Positions 27,479-36,027 of a stretch of 64,000 nucleotides of DNA are shown here, piece by piece; position 1 is the stretch's first letter; each line of letters begins with the position of its first letter. Position numbers and translations under genes: made by a program. This stretch comes from Kiritimatiellia bacterium. Lineage in GTDB: Bacteria > Verrucomicrobiota > Kiritimatiellia > UBA8416 > YA12-FULL-48-11. The notes beneath the pieces were generated by a model that saw nothing but the letters and a program-made list of their open reading frames with translations, had not been told where the DNA came from and ran no database searches. The stretch is taken from positions 103,153 through 167,152 of the forward strand of contig JAQUPZ010000010.1 of the NCBI GenBank assembly GCA_028716365.1, read 5' to 3'.

Positions 27479-29272
27479 ATGAGAAAAGCTGGATTAACAA
27501 TTACCCTGCTGTTATTTCAGATTGAATTAATATTTGGAGAACCGGTTAATAACCTGCCTGGACTTGATTTGTCAGGAATTACACGTACAACCAACAACGT
27601 TTATCTAGTCGAAAACCACAGTACCGTTTTTAACATCTGGCACTCCCGTAACATCAGAGGTGCCACGCTGGTACACATCGATGCACATGAAGATTGCCGT
27701 TATGTTCCGCCAGAAAAACTTGAAATCCTCAACAAGCTGGCAGCATCCCGGGACTACGCCGGGATATTCAGACAAAGCGATATAGAATATTCCTTCCGCT
27801 ACCAGCTGAAACCGGACAAGGCCCTGTTTGACCTTGGTAATTACATATACCCCTGCATTATGGATGGTACTGTGAGCAACTACTACTGGGTGGTACCGGA
27901 GAAGACCATTGATCAGAACAAGCTGATCGGCCTGCAGCAACATCTAAAGGCGGCTTATCGAATCCCTTCCCTGCTTTTATCCGGGGCCACAAACAATACT
28001 TTTTCCTTCATCCTCTCAAATTGTACCGTTACCGTAACAACCCTCGATTCCCTGCCCCAGATCGATAAGGGAGCCCTCCTTGATATTGATACTGATTTCT
28101 TTGTCTTCCCCTGCTCACTTACCGAAAGTCATATCCACGGGGAATTAATCTGGGATCCTCCGAAGGTCTGTTCTCTGCTGTCAAGCCGTGTTCCGGATCC
28201 GGCACTGATCACAATTGCATCATCCATTTCCGGCGGATATCTGCCCGTGGCATTCCGTTTCATTTCCGACGGGTTGTTCGGGTATTATACATCAGGTTCC
28301 TATCCTGACGACGCTGTCAACCTGCTCAAGGTCATCACCGCAATGTTGTCATATCCGTCCGTTGACTTGCCGCCCCGGAAACCGCGGGATCCGGTATTCC
28401 TTCCAGCGTACGAGCATATCACCGGACTGTCGCTGATGGTACAGGGCGACGAGAAGACAGCGATCGCATGTATAGAACGTGCAGTCCACCTCAATCCCGT
28501 CTACTCCAAGGCTATCCTGGATATGGCCGATGCTTACATAAGCATGGGAAAACCCAAACGCGCACATGCAATGATTGACAACTTCGAAAAATTCATGGCC
28601 TGTGAGACTTCCCATTCAGCGGCGGCCAGAGTCCGTGTATACCTGGCCGAAAAGACACTGGACAAGGCCGACATTCTCAGCCGAAAACTTATCGAATGGG
28701 ACAGGGCTCCATTTTTCCTCATGTTGCGCGGCGGTGTACTGGCTGAACAGGGACTCCTTAGTGAAGCCATTGATATCTACAAGGAAATCATAAACCTGCA
28801 CAATGACAACGGAACCGCCTACTACAATCTCGGCTACGCCCTTGCCAGGCAGGGCAAAATTACGGAAGCCGTGGAGAATTACAGGCTGGCCTTGCGGCTC
28901 AAACCCGACCTTGCAATGGCCCACGAAAATCTGGGTTACATCCTGTCGAATGAAGGAAAATATGCGGAAGCAACGTCACACTTGAAGGCAGCCGTGGCGT
29001 TGAACCCATTCAACGTGACAACGCTCAATAACCTGGGTCTTGCGCTTGCAAGGCAGAACCAATTTCCTGACGCGATTAACTGCTACACCACCGCGATCAA
29101 ACTCGATCCTGAACGTCCCGCGATCCATGCAAACCTGGCGCTGGCTCTGATCAGCTCCGGAAAGTTTCCCGAGGGAATTGACAGGTGCAGGAGGGCGCTG
29201 GAACTGAAGCCCGACTGGCCGGAAGTCATCAACCTCATGAACGAAGCAAAGAAAAAGGAAAAGAGTTTTTGA
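27479..29272 (+). CDS. secreted UPF0489 domain protein with C-terminal TPR array
   Basis: This 597-residue protein begins with a signal peptide (about residues 1-20, GLTITLLLFQIELIFG). Residues about 30-300 match UPF0489, a family that I relate to the arginase/deacetylase fold: LVHIDAHEDCRY and GALLDIDTDFFVFP hold acidic and His residues placed like metal ligands. Residues about 320-595 contain seven or so TPR units (e.g. NGTAYYNLGYALARQGKITEAVENY). The TPR half looks richer in G+C than its neighbours, so the fusion may be of mixed origin. The gene lies alone, downstream of the glycan island. A three-codon upstream frame (27,471-27,482) ends over its ATG. Substrate unknown. Confidence 0.75.
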   Translation: MRKAGLTITLLLFQIELIFGEPVNNLPGLDLSGITRTTNNVYLVENHSTVFNIWHSRNIRGATLVHIDAHEDCRYVPPEKLEILNKLAASRDYAGIFRQSDIEYSFRYQLKPDKALFDLGNYIYPCIMDGTVSNYYWVVPEKTIDQNKLIGLQQHLKAAYRIPSLLLSGATNNTFSFILSNCTVTVTTLDSLPQIDKGALLDIDTDFFVFPCSLTESHIHGELIWDPPKVCSLLSSRVPDPALITIASSISGGYLPVAFRFISDGLFGYYTSGSYPDDAVNLLKVITAMLSYPSVDLPPRKPRDPVFLPAYEHITGLSLMVQGDEKTAIACIERAVHLNPVYSKAILDMADAYISMGKPKRAHAMIDNFEKFMACETSHSAAARVRVYLAEKTLDKADILSRKLIEWDRAPFFLMLRGGVLAEQGLLSEAIDIYKEIINLHNDNGTAYYNLGYALARQGKITEAVENYRLALRLKPDLAMAHENLGYILSNEGKYAEATSHLKAAVALNPFNVTTLNNLGLALARQNQFPDAINCYTTAIKLDPERPAIHANLALALISSGKFPEGIDRCRRALELKPDWPEVINLMNEAKKKEKSF

Positions 29273-29281
29273 CCAGCCTTC

Positions 29282-29300
29282 GCCAAGGCTTCGGCTTGGC
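29282..29300 (+). repeat. UUCG-capped hairpin, possible dispersed repeat
   Basis: The 19-base sequence GCCAAGGCTTCGGCTTGGC folds into a stem with one bulged G, closed by a C(UUCG)G tetraloop. It starts 9 bases after the stop of the UPF0489 gene and has no T-run, so it is not a standard intrinsic terminator. It joins directly to the four-helix-bundle remnant. Similar phrases are dispersed in other bacterial genomes, but I could not test copy number here. Confidence 0.45.
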
Positions 29301-29330
29301 AGGCAGAATGAACAGGATTATGAAAATATA

Positions 29331-29543
29331 ATAACGACGGAAGTCAGGATTCAGGAAGCACGGGAAAGCAGACAAAGCCACTTTTACAACATCGCACAAG
29401 ATTCCATCGAAGAATCTCGATACTACTTGATTCTCACAAAGGACCTTGAGTATGGCAATGTTTACGAGTTAATCCAATTACTTGAAGAAATCAGCAAATT
29501 GTTAGAGGTATATTCGCATATCATTCTGAATCCTGACTCCTGA
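29331..29543 (+). pseudogene. remnant of a four-helix-bundle protein (23S rRNA intervening-sequence family)
   Basis: An open frame without a start codon encodes about 70 residues ending at TGA 29541-29543. It reads EVRIQEARESRQSHFYNIAQ, then SIEESRYYLILTKDLEYGN and ELIQLLEEISKLLEVY. These match the second half of the four-helix-bundle family (normally about 120 residues; compare the usual A-x-E-A-x-E-T-R-Y-W-L core). The N-terminal half is missing, and the upstream ATG at 29,308 is in another frame and soon stops. Short inverted repeats TCAGGATTCA (29,344-29,353) and TGAATCCTGA lie near its ends. Genes of this family often decay in free-living bacteria; this appears to be such a relic. Confidence 0.7.
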
Positions 29544-29565
29544 ATTCTGCCTTCTCTCGCCCATC

Positions 29566-30732
29566 CTAGATTTCAAGAATCCTGTTGCCATCTGAATCGG
29601 GCCCTTCACGTCCTTCGAGGTAACGGGTGGTCTTGTATTCGTTTACGGTATTAAGCTTATGCAGAATATCCCCCAGGGTTTCCGCAGCATCAATACTCGT
29701 ACTGACAAGTTCCTTAATTATGAGATCATCCTTGTCACCCAATTTCTTCTGCATGATACCAAGATTGGCCAGCAAAACAGTCGCTGGCTGACCGAGATGG
29801 TGACATGCCGCCCCAAGGCTCTCCAGCATCACGCGCTGGCGTTCCGCCTCGCGCAAAGCCTCCTCCACCTTCTTATGGTCACTGATATCTACAAAAGAAA
29901 ATACAAGGCCGACCACCTCGCCATCCGAATTGCGATTACACGCCGCAGACACCTGTACATCAAACTCGCCTCCGTCGTTACGGTGCGCTTTTACTTCACC
30001 AACCCAGGTCTGCTGCTCACTCATGACTACATTCATCATCTGTTTGGCCACATCCTTGTCGCTCATAAGGTCCCGTGCATCCATTCCATGCAACATTTCG
30101 GCACTTCCATATCCCCACATGGCTGCCATTGCCGGATTTGCATATTCAAGCTTCGCATCAAGGTCCGCCACGGCGATTCCGTTTCCGGAGTTTTGTATTG
30201 CATTGTGTTCAGTTCGAAGCATTTCCTCGGCCTGTTTCCGGAGAGTTATATCACGCACGAAGAAGCACAACCGCATTTCGCCAAGATTCAGAACATTTAC
30301 GGCGATCTCTGCAGGAAAATATGTTCCATCACTGCGAATGCAATAGGCCTGAATTAATGTGAATCTCTCGTTTTCCAGGTTTTCACGAAGCGTTTTCAAA
30401 AGTGATTCATCAGAGCCTGAAACAATATCAAACACCTTCAAACGGGCAAAATCATCCATTGAATAGGAAAAGAACTCCACGGCCCTGAGGTTTACATCAA
30501 TGATCTGCCCCGTGAAATCGGATATTATTGCAGCGTCATAGACACTCTGAAGAAGCGCATGATATTTTACATCTTCACCCGACTTATCCTGCCTTGATAC
30601 AGGCTTCATGAATTTACGAGTGGGTGACGACGAAACTACAACACGTTTCTGCCCGGTAACCGGTTCTGCCGGAATGTCCGGGATCAGGTCTATTCGCATT
30701 GTCTGGGATAGTTTACTTTTCCCTTCGGCCAT
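29566..30732 (-). CDS. PAS-PAS signalling protein with histidine-kinase dimerisation helix but no ATPase domain
   Basis: This 388-residue soluble protein has two PAS domains (about residues 57-167 and 175-290), each ending in the usual exit motif (FFVRDITLRKQAEE, FSFVDISDHKKVEE). A coiled linker leads into a DHp-like helix, SLGAACHHLGQPATVLLANL, with His311/His312 in the position of the phospho-accepting His (the HxGQP form of HisKA). The protein ends about 60 residues later; no N, G1, F or G2 box follows, so it cannot bind ATP as a normal kinase. It might be phosphorylated in trans or act as a sensor scaffold. GAG lies 8 bases before ATG 30732. It is the neighbour of the prepilin cluster on the same strand (56-base gap). 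Confidence 0.83.
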   Translation of the reverse strand: MAEGKSKLSQTMRIDLIPDIPAEPVTGQKRVVVSSSPTRKFMKPVSRQDKSGEDVKYHALLQSVYDAAIISDFTGQIIDVNLRAVEFFSYSMDDFARLKVFDIVSGSDESLLKTLRENLENERFTLIQAYCIRSDGTYFPAEIAVNVLNLGEMRLCFFVRDITLRKQAEEMLRTEHNAIQNSGNGIAVADLDAKLEYANPAMAAMWGYGSAEMLHGMDARDLMSDKDVAKQMMNVVMSEQQTWVGEVKAHRNDGGEFDVQVSAACNRNSDGEVVGLVFSFVDISDHKKVEEALREAERQRVMLESLGAACHHLGQPATVLLANLGIMQKKLGDKDDLIIKELVSTSIDAAETLGDILHKLNTVNEYKTTRYLEGREGPDSDGNRILEI

Positions 30733-30788
30733 CGGAATCTCATTTCCCTGTCATTTGTATGGCTATTCAGAACCTGGAAACGTATGAT

Positions 30789-31910
30789 CTATTGCACCCA
30801 TCCCCCGATAACAACCGCCGGGTAACCCGAGGCTGTGTTTGTCGCAGGGTTCACAGTAGCTGAGTTCTCAACATAAATACTGCCAAGGGCAACAAGTTTA
30901 CCGGTAACTGATGTGCTATTCTGTATGTTAATTTGCAAACCGGCAAACATCATCCCAGGGAAAGCATTCCTGTTATTGCAGGTAATATTCTCACCGGCTA
31001 TCAATGACACAGTCCAGGTCGGATCGTACGCCGGCGGATTATACTTATCATAAAAATTGTTACCTATCGTTATGCTCTTAGTGGCGACAAGTATTCCTTT
31101 CAGGCTACTATGCCCTGATATCGTAGCATTGCCGGAAACAAAAATAATACCGTTCGTTGGTTCGAGATCTTCCCCGTTCCAGGTCTTATCACCGACAACG
31201 CGATAGTCAGAGGCATTCGAATAAGCTGCAAACCAGTTGTGGTACTGTATGGCATACGGCTTCTCATTGGTCATCGTCGACATAATATCACTAACAGAAG
31301 CTGGGGGGTAAACTCCCGTGGTTTCTGTGCCAGTGGCGTCGATATCTATAGTAGCCCCGGCACAGGAAGCGTCTCCAATAACCGTAGGCTCAGACGCGCC
31401 GCTGTCTTTATAGATACAACCATTGGCGTAAATATCACCATAAATCGTTGGTGCCGCACCTTTAAAGGTAATATTGCCGCCAGCAATTAAGGCACCGTAG
31501 AAATCAGGCTTCTTCATAAGTTCAACAACCGTGGTACGTGATTCGCCAGCAACGGTTCCGATACTTGTAACAACAAGATTGGGCGTGGTTGATGTGCTAG
31601 TGACGGTCACTACGTATGTACCCCCATCAATGTTTCCGACATTTGCAACACCGGATGAAGCCCAGTAATTATAGTATGCGCCGTCGTTGATTGACATGTG
31701 CATAAGCTGGTCTGAAATCCCAGCCTCGGCAATGGCGAGTGCCCTTGCACCAGTATGCAGCTTACGCGACGTGAAACTGGCATTACTGGTCAGGAATGTT
31801 ATCGAAAGCCCGGCTATCATCAGCACCGCCGATAAGATCATTACAGTTATTAATGCCGACCCGTCCCGATTTATATATGATCGAGAGGAATCATATTGGC
31901 ATGTTTTCAT
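30789..31910 (-). CDS. PilX/DUF4900-like pilus-associated protein (373 aa)
   Basis: The N-terminus has a charged leader with DGSALITVMILSAVLMIAGL, a single membrane helix followed by ARALAIAEAGISDQLMH. This matches PilX/GspK-like proteins, in which the A-x-A-E-A-G segment continues the helix after the membrane part. The rest (about residues 120-373) is rich in beta strands with repeated short turns (GGNITFKG, GNATISGH, AGENITCNNRN, LGSIYVENS), suggesting a repeated beta or beta-helical fold as in DUF4900/polymer-forming proteins. GAGGAG lies before ATG 31910 and covers the TGA of the gene upstream. It is the last gene of the prepilin cluster. Minor pilus subunit or exported cargo is the likely role. 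Confidence 0.68.
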   Translation of the reverse strand: MKTCQYDSSRSYINRDGSALITVMILSAVLMIAGLSITFLTSNASFTSRKLHTGARALAIAEAGISDQLMHMSINDGAYYNYWASSGVANVGNIDGGTYVVTVTSTSTTPNLVVTSIGTVAGESRTTVVELMKKPDFYGALIAGGNITFKGAAPTIYGDIYANGCIYKDSGASEPTVIGDASCAGATIDIDATGTETTGVYPPASVSDIMSTMTNEKPYAIQYHNWFAAYSNASDYRVVGDKTWNGEDLEPTNGIIFVSGNATISGHSSLKGILVATKSITIGNNFYDKYNPPAYDPTWTVSLIAGENITCNNRNAFPGMMFAGLQINIQNSTSVTGKLVALGSIYVENSATVNPATNTASGYPAVVIGGWVQ

Positions 31911-31919
31911 AGTTTCTCC

Positions 31920-34900
31920 TCACTTTTTGGTATTCAGCGGCCATACCTCCATTGTTCCGTTGGCATAATTTGTGCCGGTCCGCCCGGTCTTGTATATCAT
32001 CATGTTTGCCTTAATGCTGTTTACCGGTGACTTGCCATCAACCGTAATGTTCACGATTCCATAATTAGACCCAACGCTAAGGCCTGTCCATATATCGCAG
32101 AGGCTCCCTTTGTCCGTGGCTGTGTCCCAATGCCAGTCAATGGTGACATCACGAAGCTCTGGAGGAAAGTCGTTTGTATGTGCCTCGGGATGCATTCCAT
32201 CTTTGTTTACCAAAAACATAGCCTCGTACTGGACATACCGGTTCGCCGTACCAGTCAAGAAGCTGTTGAGTGCAAGATTATCCGTGAAGTAATTTGTCCC
32301 GCCACCTGCACCAACCCACTGGGGTTCAGGGAAATCGGACATATCGGGAGTGTCGCCGAATCTAGCCCTCAAATATACATCACAACCATTACCAACACCT
32401 TCCGTCCAGGCTATCCTATCGAATGTGACGGACTTCTGGGTGTCAAAAATGCCGGACCTGAACCTCGCAAAACGAGGGTACCCGACCTCCACGGAACTGA
32501 GTCCTATTGAATACGTGTTGGTAATCCCATTAGTCATCGATAATGTAACTGGAACACTGTTGGTATTTTGCCAGCGTGCCGGCCCATTTCCCCAAGCTCC
32601 CACATGCCCGTCAATATTCGCAAAAGCCGGGTAAGCATAACCTCCCGCAAACGTAAGATTTGTAATCGGAAGCTCCCATGTTGCAGCAGTCTTTGACCCT
32701 GTATTCTTATAAAATAAAAGATCACCATCGGGCGCCACCCCCCCCTGCCCTGCGCCAAGGAATAGATCCAAATCGCCATCTTTGTCGATATCCACAAACC
32801 TGGGTACCGCACGGACACTGGGATGCGGATTTGCCAGATAGGCAACAGTCACAAGAGAAAAAGAAGGCGATGTCTTTGTCCCTGTATTCCTCCAGTAGTA
32901 TATATTCCCGTCCGTAACAGTACCGGAAAACAAATCATACAAACCATCGCCGTCTATATCCGCAAGTTCCGGGGTAAGACAAGCGACTCCAACGTTGGCA
33001 AGAACGCTTGCCAAGACAAAGTTATTGCTTTTGGAATTACCGTCATTCCTCAGCCAATATATGTAGGTGGAACCACCATGGTAAAAGGCGCAATCCAGAT
33101 CGCCATCGCTGTCAATATCCGCAAAGGCTCCGTTTGCGTCAGTATGATAACAGCCAGTATACAACTTATTCGTATACGCCATAACTGCCGCCCGGCTATT
33201 GTTTGTATTTACATACAAATTAAGACCAGCGGTTCCCCCAACCTGTCCTCCTACGACACAATCATAATCACCATCACCATCTATATCAGCAAAGTATGGA
33301 ATCGGGGCCACACCGCCTGCCGGATTTAACCAGGTTCCTTCAGAAACAAATACAGGAGCGGCCGGAAATATTTGAGGAGTCAAGTCATTACGATATTTAT
33401 TTATGACGCTTCCAGCGGCAACGTTTCCGTCACACATGTCAATATCACGATCGCCGACAATCTCGGCAGTCTCAAACCTTACTATATAATTCGTGCTTTT
33501 GGAAATTTCCCACATCGGCACCCAGTCACTGTTTGTTATCGAAGGGCCTTCCGGACACATCATCACGTAGTTGGTACCACCATTAAAAGTAATATTTGAG
33601 ATAACCGCTCCATCGAAAGTTTGGACCGTCGCATTGGTAATCAACAGTGAATGGCTGGTGGTTTTTGTTTCTCTTTCAAAACCGAATCTTGCCCAACAAC
33701 CATCGATCTGTAATCTCGGAAGAGGACTGCTTGTTGAGCCATACAAATAATCGGCTATTATTGTCGACGACTCTAAACGCGCAGGCTCCGTATTGGTTAC
33801 AGGATCCCCGGAATTCAAGGCGCTCCAGGTCTCCCCCTTTTTCGGGGAAATTACAATATCCATATTCGCATAATTATTGGTACTGCTTTTCTGTTCGCAA
33901 TTATCCACAACTATCCAGGAGGGATTATTAAAGTTATTGTCGCACCAGAGGTCGTTGGTAACCCATAATGTGACCGAACCGGTGACTGTATGACCACCGT
34001 CAAAAATCAGAGCCGCCTGCCCAGACGAATCATTATTCATTGTTGCCCCATGAATAATATTAGTTCCCAATGTGGAAGAGTACGTATAAAAGGGCGGAGC
34101 CGGGTGGTCACCAGAGGGCGTAAAGAGTTCTCCATCCCGCCAACTTCCCGAAATACTGCACCGGACATAGTCAATGGCAATCTTGTTTTGGGCAGAAGCA
34201 GCAGGATTATGATTCGTAACAGTAAAGGTGATCTGATGCATGCCGCCGGAAAGGACGAGACTGCCCCAAAAGTAATCGACATGACTTTCCGCAGTAGAGC
34301 GGTAACAGTCAAACCCGGGATTGGAATCGGAGCCCTGCTCAGCCGCATCAAAAGTCAAAGACACAAGGTTTTCAAATACGCACTTAGTAGTGCCGATTTC
34401 GCTTGAACCAGGTATTTTATGTTCCACAATATCCGCATCGGAAGTGGCGCCAACTACACTTGCCAATTGGGCAGCTATATGGGTCTCATCGGCGTTTGTA
34501 TACCTCGGGGCATACACCGTCCGCATCAGCTTGTCTGGCGTCCCGGGCTTCACATGGTAGATAATGGTCTGGTTCCATACTATGCCATTAGTAGTCATTT
34601 CAAGGAGGTTGTCGCCATTCGTGTCGACGGCAACCGGTATGCTTATCGCAGAGTAGGTGCCGGTAGATGCAGGATTAGTTGAAGGATAGAACGCCATCAG
34701 GCCCAGGTTATATGCCGTAAGGCTTGAGAGACGCAAATCCTGCCTGATCTTTTCCATCGCCTCTTCAAGATTGAAATCGAGCTCATTCTTTATCTCTTCC
34801 TGCTGCCATATCTTCATCGCATGGATAAACACGGCCATGAAGCCTGCCATGATTATGACCGTAATAGCCGAAGCCACCATGACTTCCATCAAAGTAAAGC

Positions 34901-34931
34901 CTCTACGGCGAATGTACGATTTTTTCAGCAC
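31920..34931 (-). CDS. giant prepilin (GspJ/PilW-like) with FG-GAP/VCBS-like repeats, 1003 aa
   Basis: The N-terminus is a class III prepilin signal: RRRG then FTLMEVMVASAITVIIMAG, with Glu5 present, followed by an amphipathic helix as in GspJ/PulJ. Known proteins of that type are about 200 residues; this one continues to 1003. Residues about 540-730 carry at least four FG-GAP/VCBS-type calcium-binding repeats (FADIDGDGDYDCVVGG, FADIDSDGDLDCAFYHG, LADIDGDGLYDLFSG, FVDIDKDGDLDLFLGAG). Other parts are beta-rich, with many Thr/Asn/Gly residues. The start is GTG 34931 with a strong AGGAGGAGGA site. It lies in a cluster of small prepilins, so it probably sits at a pilus or pseudopilus tip as an adhesin. 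That role is inference. Confidence 0.84.
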   Translation of the reverse strand: MLKKSYIRRRGFTLMEVMVASAITVIIMAGFMAVFIHAMKIWQQEEIKNELDFNLEEAMEKIRQDLRLSSLTAYNLGLMAFYPSTNPASTGTYSAISIPVAVDTNGDNLLEMTTNGIVWNQTIIYHVKPGTPDKLMRTVYAPRYTNADETHIAAQLASVVGATSDADIVEHKIPGSSEIGTTKCVFENLVSLTFDAAEQGSDSNPGFDCYRSTAESHVDYFWGSLVLSGGMHQITFTVTNHNPAASAQNKIAIDYVRCSISGSWRDGELFTPSGDHPAPPFYTYSSTLGTNIIHGATMNNDSSGQAALIFDGGHTVTGSVTLWVTNDLWCDNNFNNPSWIVVDNCEQKSSTNNYANMDIVISPKKGETWSALNSGDPVTNTEPARLESSTIIADYLYGSTSSPLPRLQIDGCWARFGFERETKTTSHSLLITNATVQTFDGAVISNITFNGGTNYVMMCPEGPSITNSDWVPMWEISKSTNYIVRFETAEIVGDRDIDMCDGNVAAGSVINKYRNDLTPQIFPAAPVFVSEGTWLNPAGGVAPIPYFADIDGDGDYDCVVGGQVGGTAGLNLYVNTNNSRAAVMAYTNKLYTGCYHTDANGAFADIDSDGDLDCAFYHGGSTYIYWLRNDGNSKSNNFVLASVLANVGVACLTPELADIDGDGLYDLFSGTVTDGNIYYWRNTGTKTSPSFSLVTVAYLANPHPSVRAVPRFVDIDKDGDLDLFLGAGQGGVAPDGDLLFYKNTGSKTAATWELPITNLTFAGGYAYPAFANIDGHVGAWGNGPARWQNTNSVPVTLSMTNGITNTYSIGLSSVEVGYPRFARFRSGIFDTQKSVTFDRIAWTEGVGNGCDVYLRARFGDTPDMSDFPEPQWVGAGGGTNYFTDNLALNSFLTGTANRYVQYEAMFLVNKDGMHPEAHTNDFPPELRDVTIDWHWDTATDKGSLCDIWTGLSVGSNYGIVNITVDGKSPVNSIKANMMIYKTGRTGTNYANGTMEVWPLNTKK

Positions 34932-34946
34932 AGCTTCCTCCTCCTA

Positions 34947-35369
34947 CTACTGTAATAGCATATGTTTTTCAATCATTGTCTGTATTGTCACAGGTGACGC
35001 GCTCTTTACTCCGGGCTTTACCGAATACCAGACATCCACCGTTACCAACATGACACTATTTGCCACGACATCTGATACTGAAGTTGCCCTCCAGAAGTCG
35101 AGAGGGGGAGGGTCCTTGTCACCGTCCTGGTTAACTTGAACAATAGCCTCACTGAGGCCATTCGTCATACTGGCGAAGGCCAGCACCTTCGCATGCTGTA
35201 TACGATTCCTGGCAATACAGGTTGCACGGTAGTAGTCTGCCGCATTTGCCTGGACCTTGAGCGCTGCAATAATCCCGCCCATGATTCCAAAGGAAACAAT
35301 CAACAGTATCAAAGACGCGATCATTACTTCTGTAAGTGTAAATCCGCTTTTTAATATACTTCTGTTCAA
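34947..35369 (-). CDS. prepilin, GspI/PilV-like (140 aa)
   Basis: A basic leader with SG before FTLTEVMIASLILLIVSFG gives a class III signal with Glu5, then the amphipathic helix and a small globular domain (about residues 50-140). Size and the TEVMIASLIL start fit GspI/PilV minor pilins. The start is TTG 35369 with GAGAGG 5 bases upstream. The TAG stop lies 15 bases before the GTG of the FG-GAP prepilin. A sigma-54-like promoter match is found 55-70 bases upstream, so this gene probably opens a transcript that continues to 30,789. Confidence 0.85.
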   Translation of the reverse strand: MNRSILKSGFTLTEVMIASLILLIVSFGIMGGIIAALKVQANAADYYRATCIARNRIQHAKVLAFASMTNGLSEAIVQVNQDGDKDPPPLDFWRATSVSDVVANSVMLVTVDVWYSVKPGVKSASPVTIQTMIEKHMLLQ

Positions 35370-35423
35370 AACAACCTCTCTCCTCCCATGCTATCAGAAT
35401 ACAATATACCTTATCATTTTTAT

Positions 35424-35440
35424 AGCAGTTTTTGTACCAG
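35424..35440 (-). promoter_or_regulatory. sigma-54-like promoter before the GspI-like prepilin
   Basis: On the minus strand the sequence CTGGTACAAAAACTGCTA has GG (35,438-35,437) and GC (35,426-35,425) exactly 10 bases apart. TGGTAC differs from the consensus TGGCAC by one base, and CTGCT is one base off TTGCT. GC to the start codon at 35,369 is 56 bases, about the same as at the pilin promoter (70 bases). The rest of the 238-base gap 35,370-35,607 shows no gene. Confidence 0.5.
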
Positions 35441-35607
35441 TAAGGGAAACTACAACTTCAAGCAATGGAATCAAGCCAAAACCTCTCAATCATGCGAAAA
35501 CTACATCATCACTGACAGTATTCTGGCCGATTTTGTGTACAGGTGGTCATCAGCAGCCAATTGTAGAAAAACAGGTATAATATGACCTGGAACCTATTCC
35601 AAAGATT

Positions 35608-36027
35608 TTACTCAAGGAGGACCTTACCGCTCTCAACCAGGCGAATAGTGTTGACGAGATTACTGCGTTCCTGCGCAGAAAGATCAGTTTTTGTCTCCAA
35701 TTCGTTCCTAAGATATTTGGCCTGTTCTTCCCCAACTTTCAACGGATCCTTCGCAATAACATTGTTTTTTTCCGCAAGGACAGCACGTTCGGCCTCCGTC
35801 ATCTGCTGACCTGCAGGATGCACATTCTGTGGCGGTATCACTCCTATTGTTCCTTTATTGCTCTGCGTGATATTGACAGGACTTGAAGAAGGCCCCCTCA
35901 CCTCCGAATTTCTGAACACACATACAAGAACAACAAAAGATACGATGGAAAGGAATATCCACAACATCATCAAATTATTATCCGTTGTTTTGGGTGTTTC
36001 TTCCCGAGATTTTGGCTTTATTATCAT
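35608..36027 (-). CDS. hypothetical protein with one membrane helix, in prepilin cluster
   Basis: This 139-residue protein has a short charged N-terminus, one hydrophobic helix (LWIFLSIVSFVVLVCVF, about residues 22-39), a Pro/Ser-rich linker and a charged helical C-terminal half (about 75-139, TEAERAVLAEKNNVIAKDP and beyond). I do not recognise the family. It overlaps the DUF4900-like gene upstream by ATGA (36,024-36,027), with GGAGG before its ATG, so it is translated with that gene. A bitopic inner-membrane partner of the pilus-like assembly is possible but not shown. Confidence 0.75.
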   Translation of the reverse strand: MIIKPKSREETPKTTDNNLMMLWIFLSIVSFVVLVCVFRNSEVRGPSSSPVNITQSNKGTIGVIPPQNVHPAGQQMTEAERAVLAEKNNVIAKDPLKVGEEQAKYLRNELETKTDLSAQERSNLVNTIRLVESGKVLLE

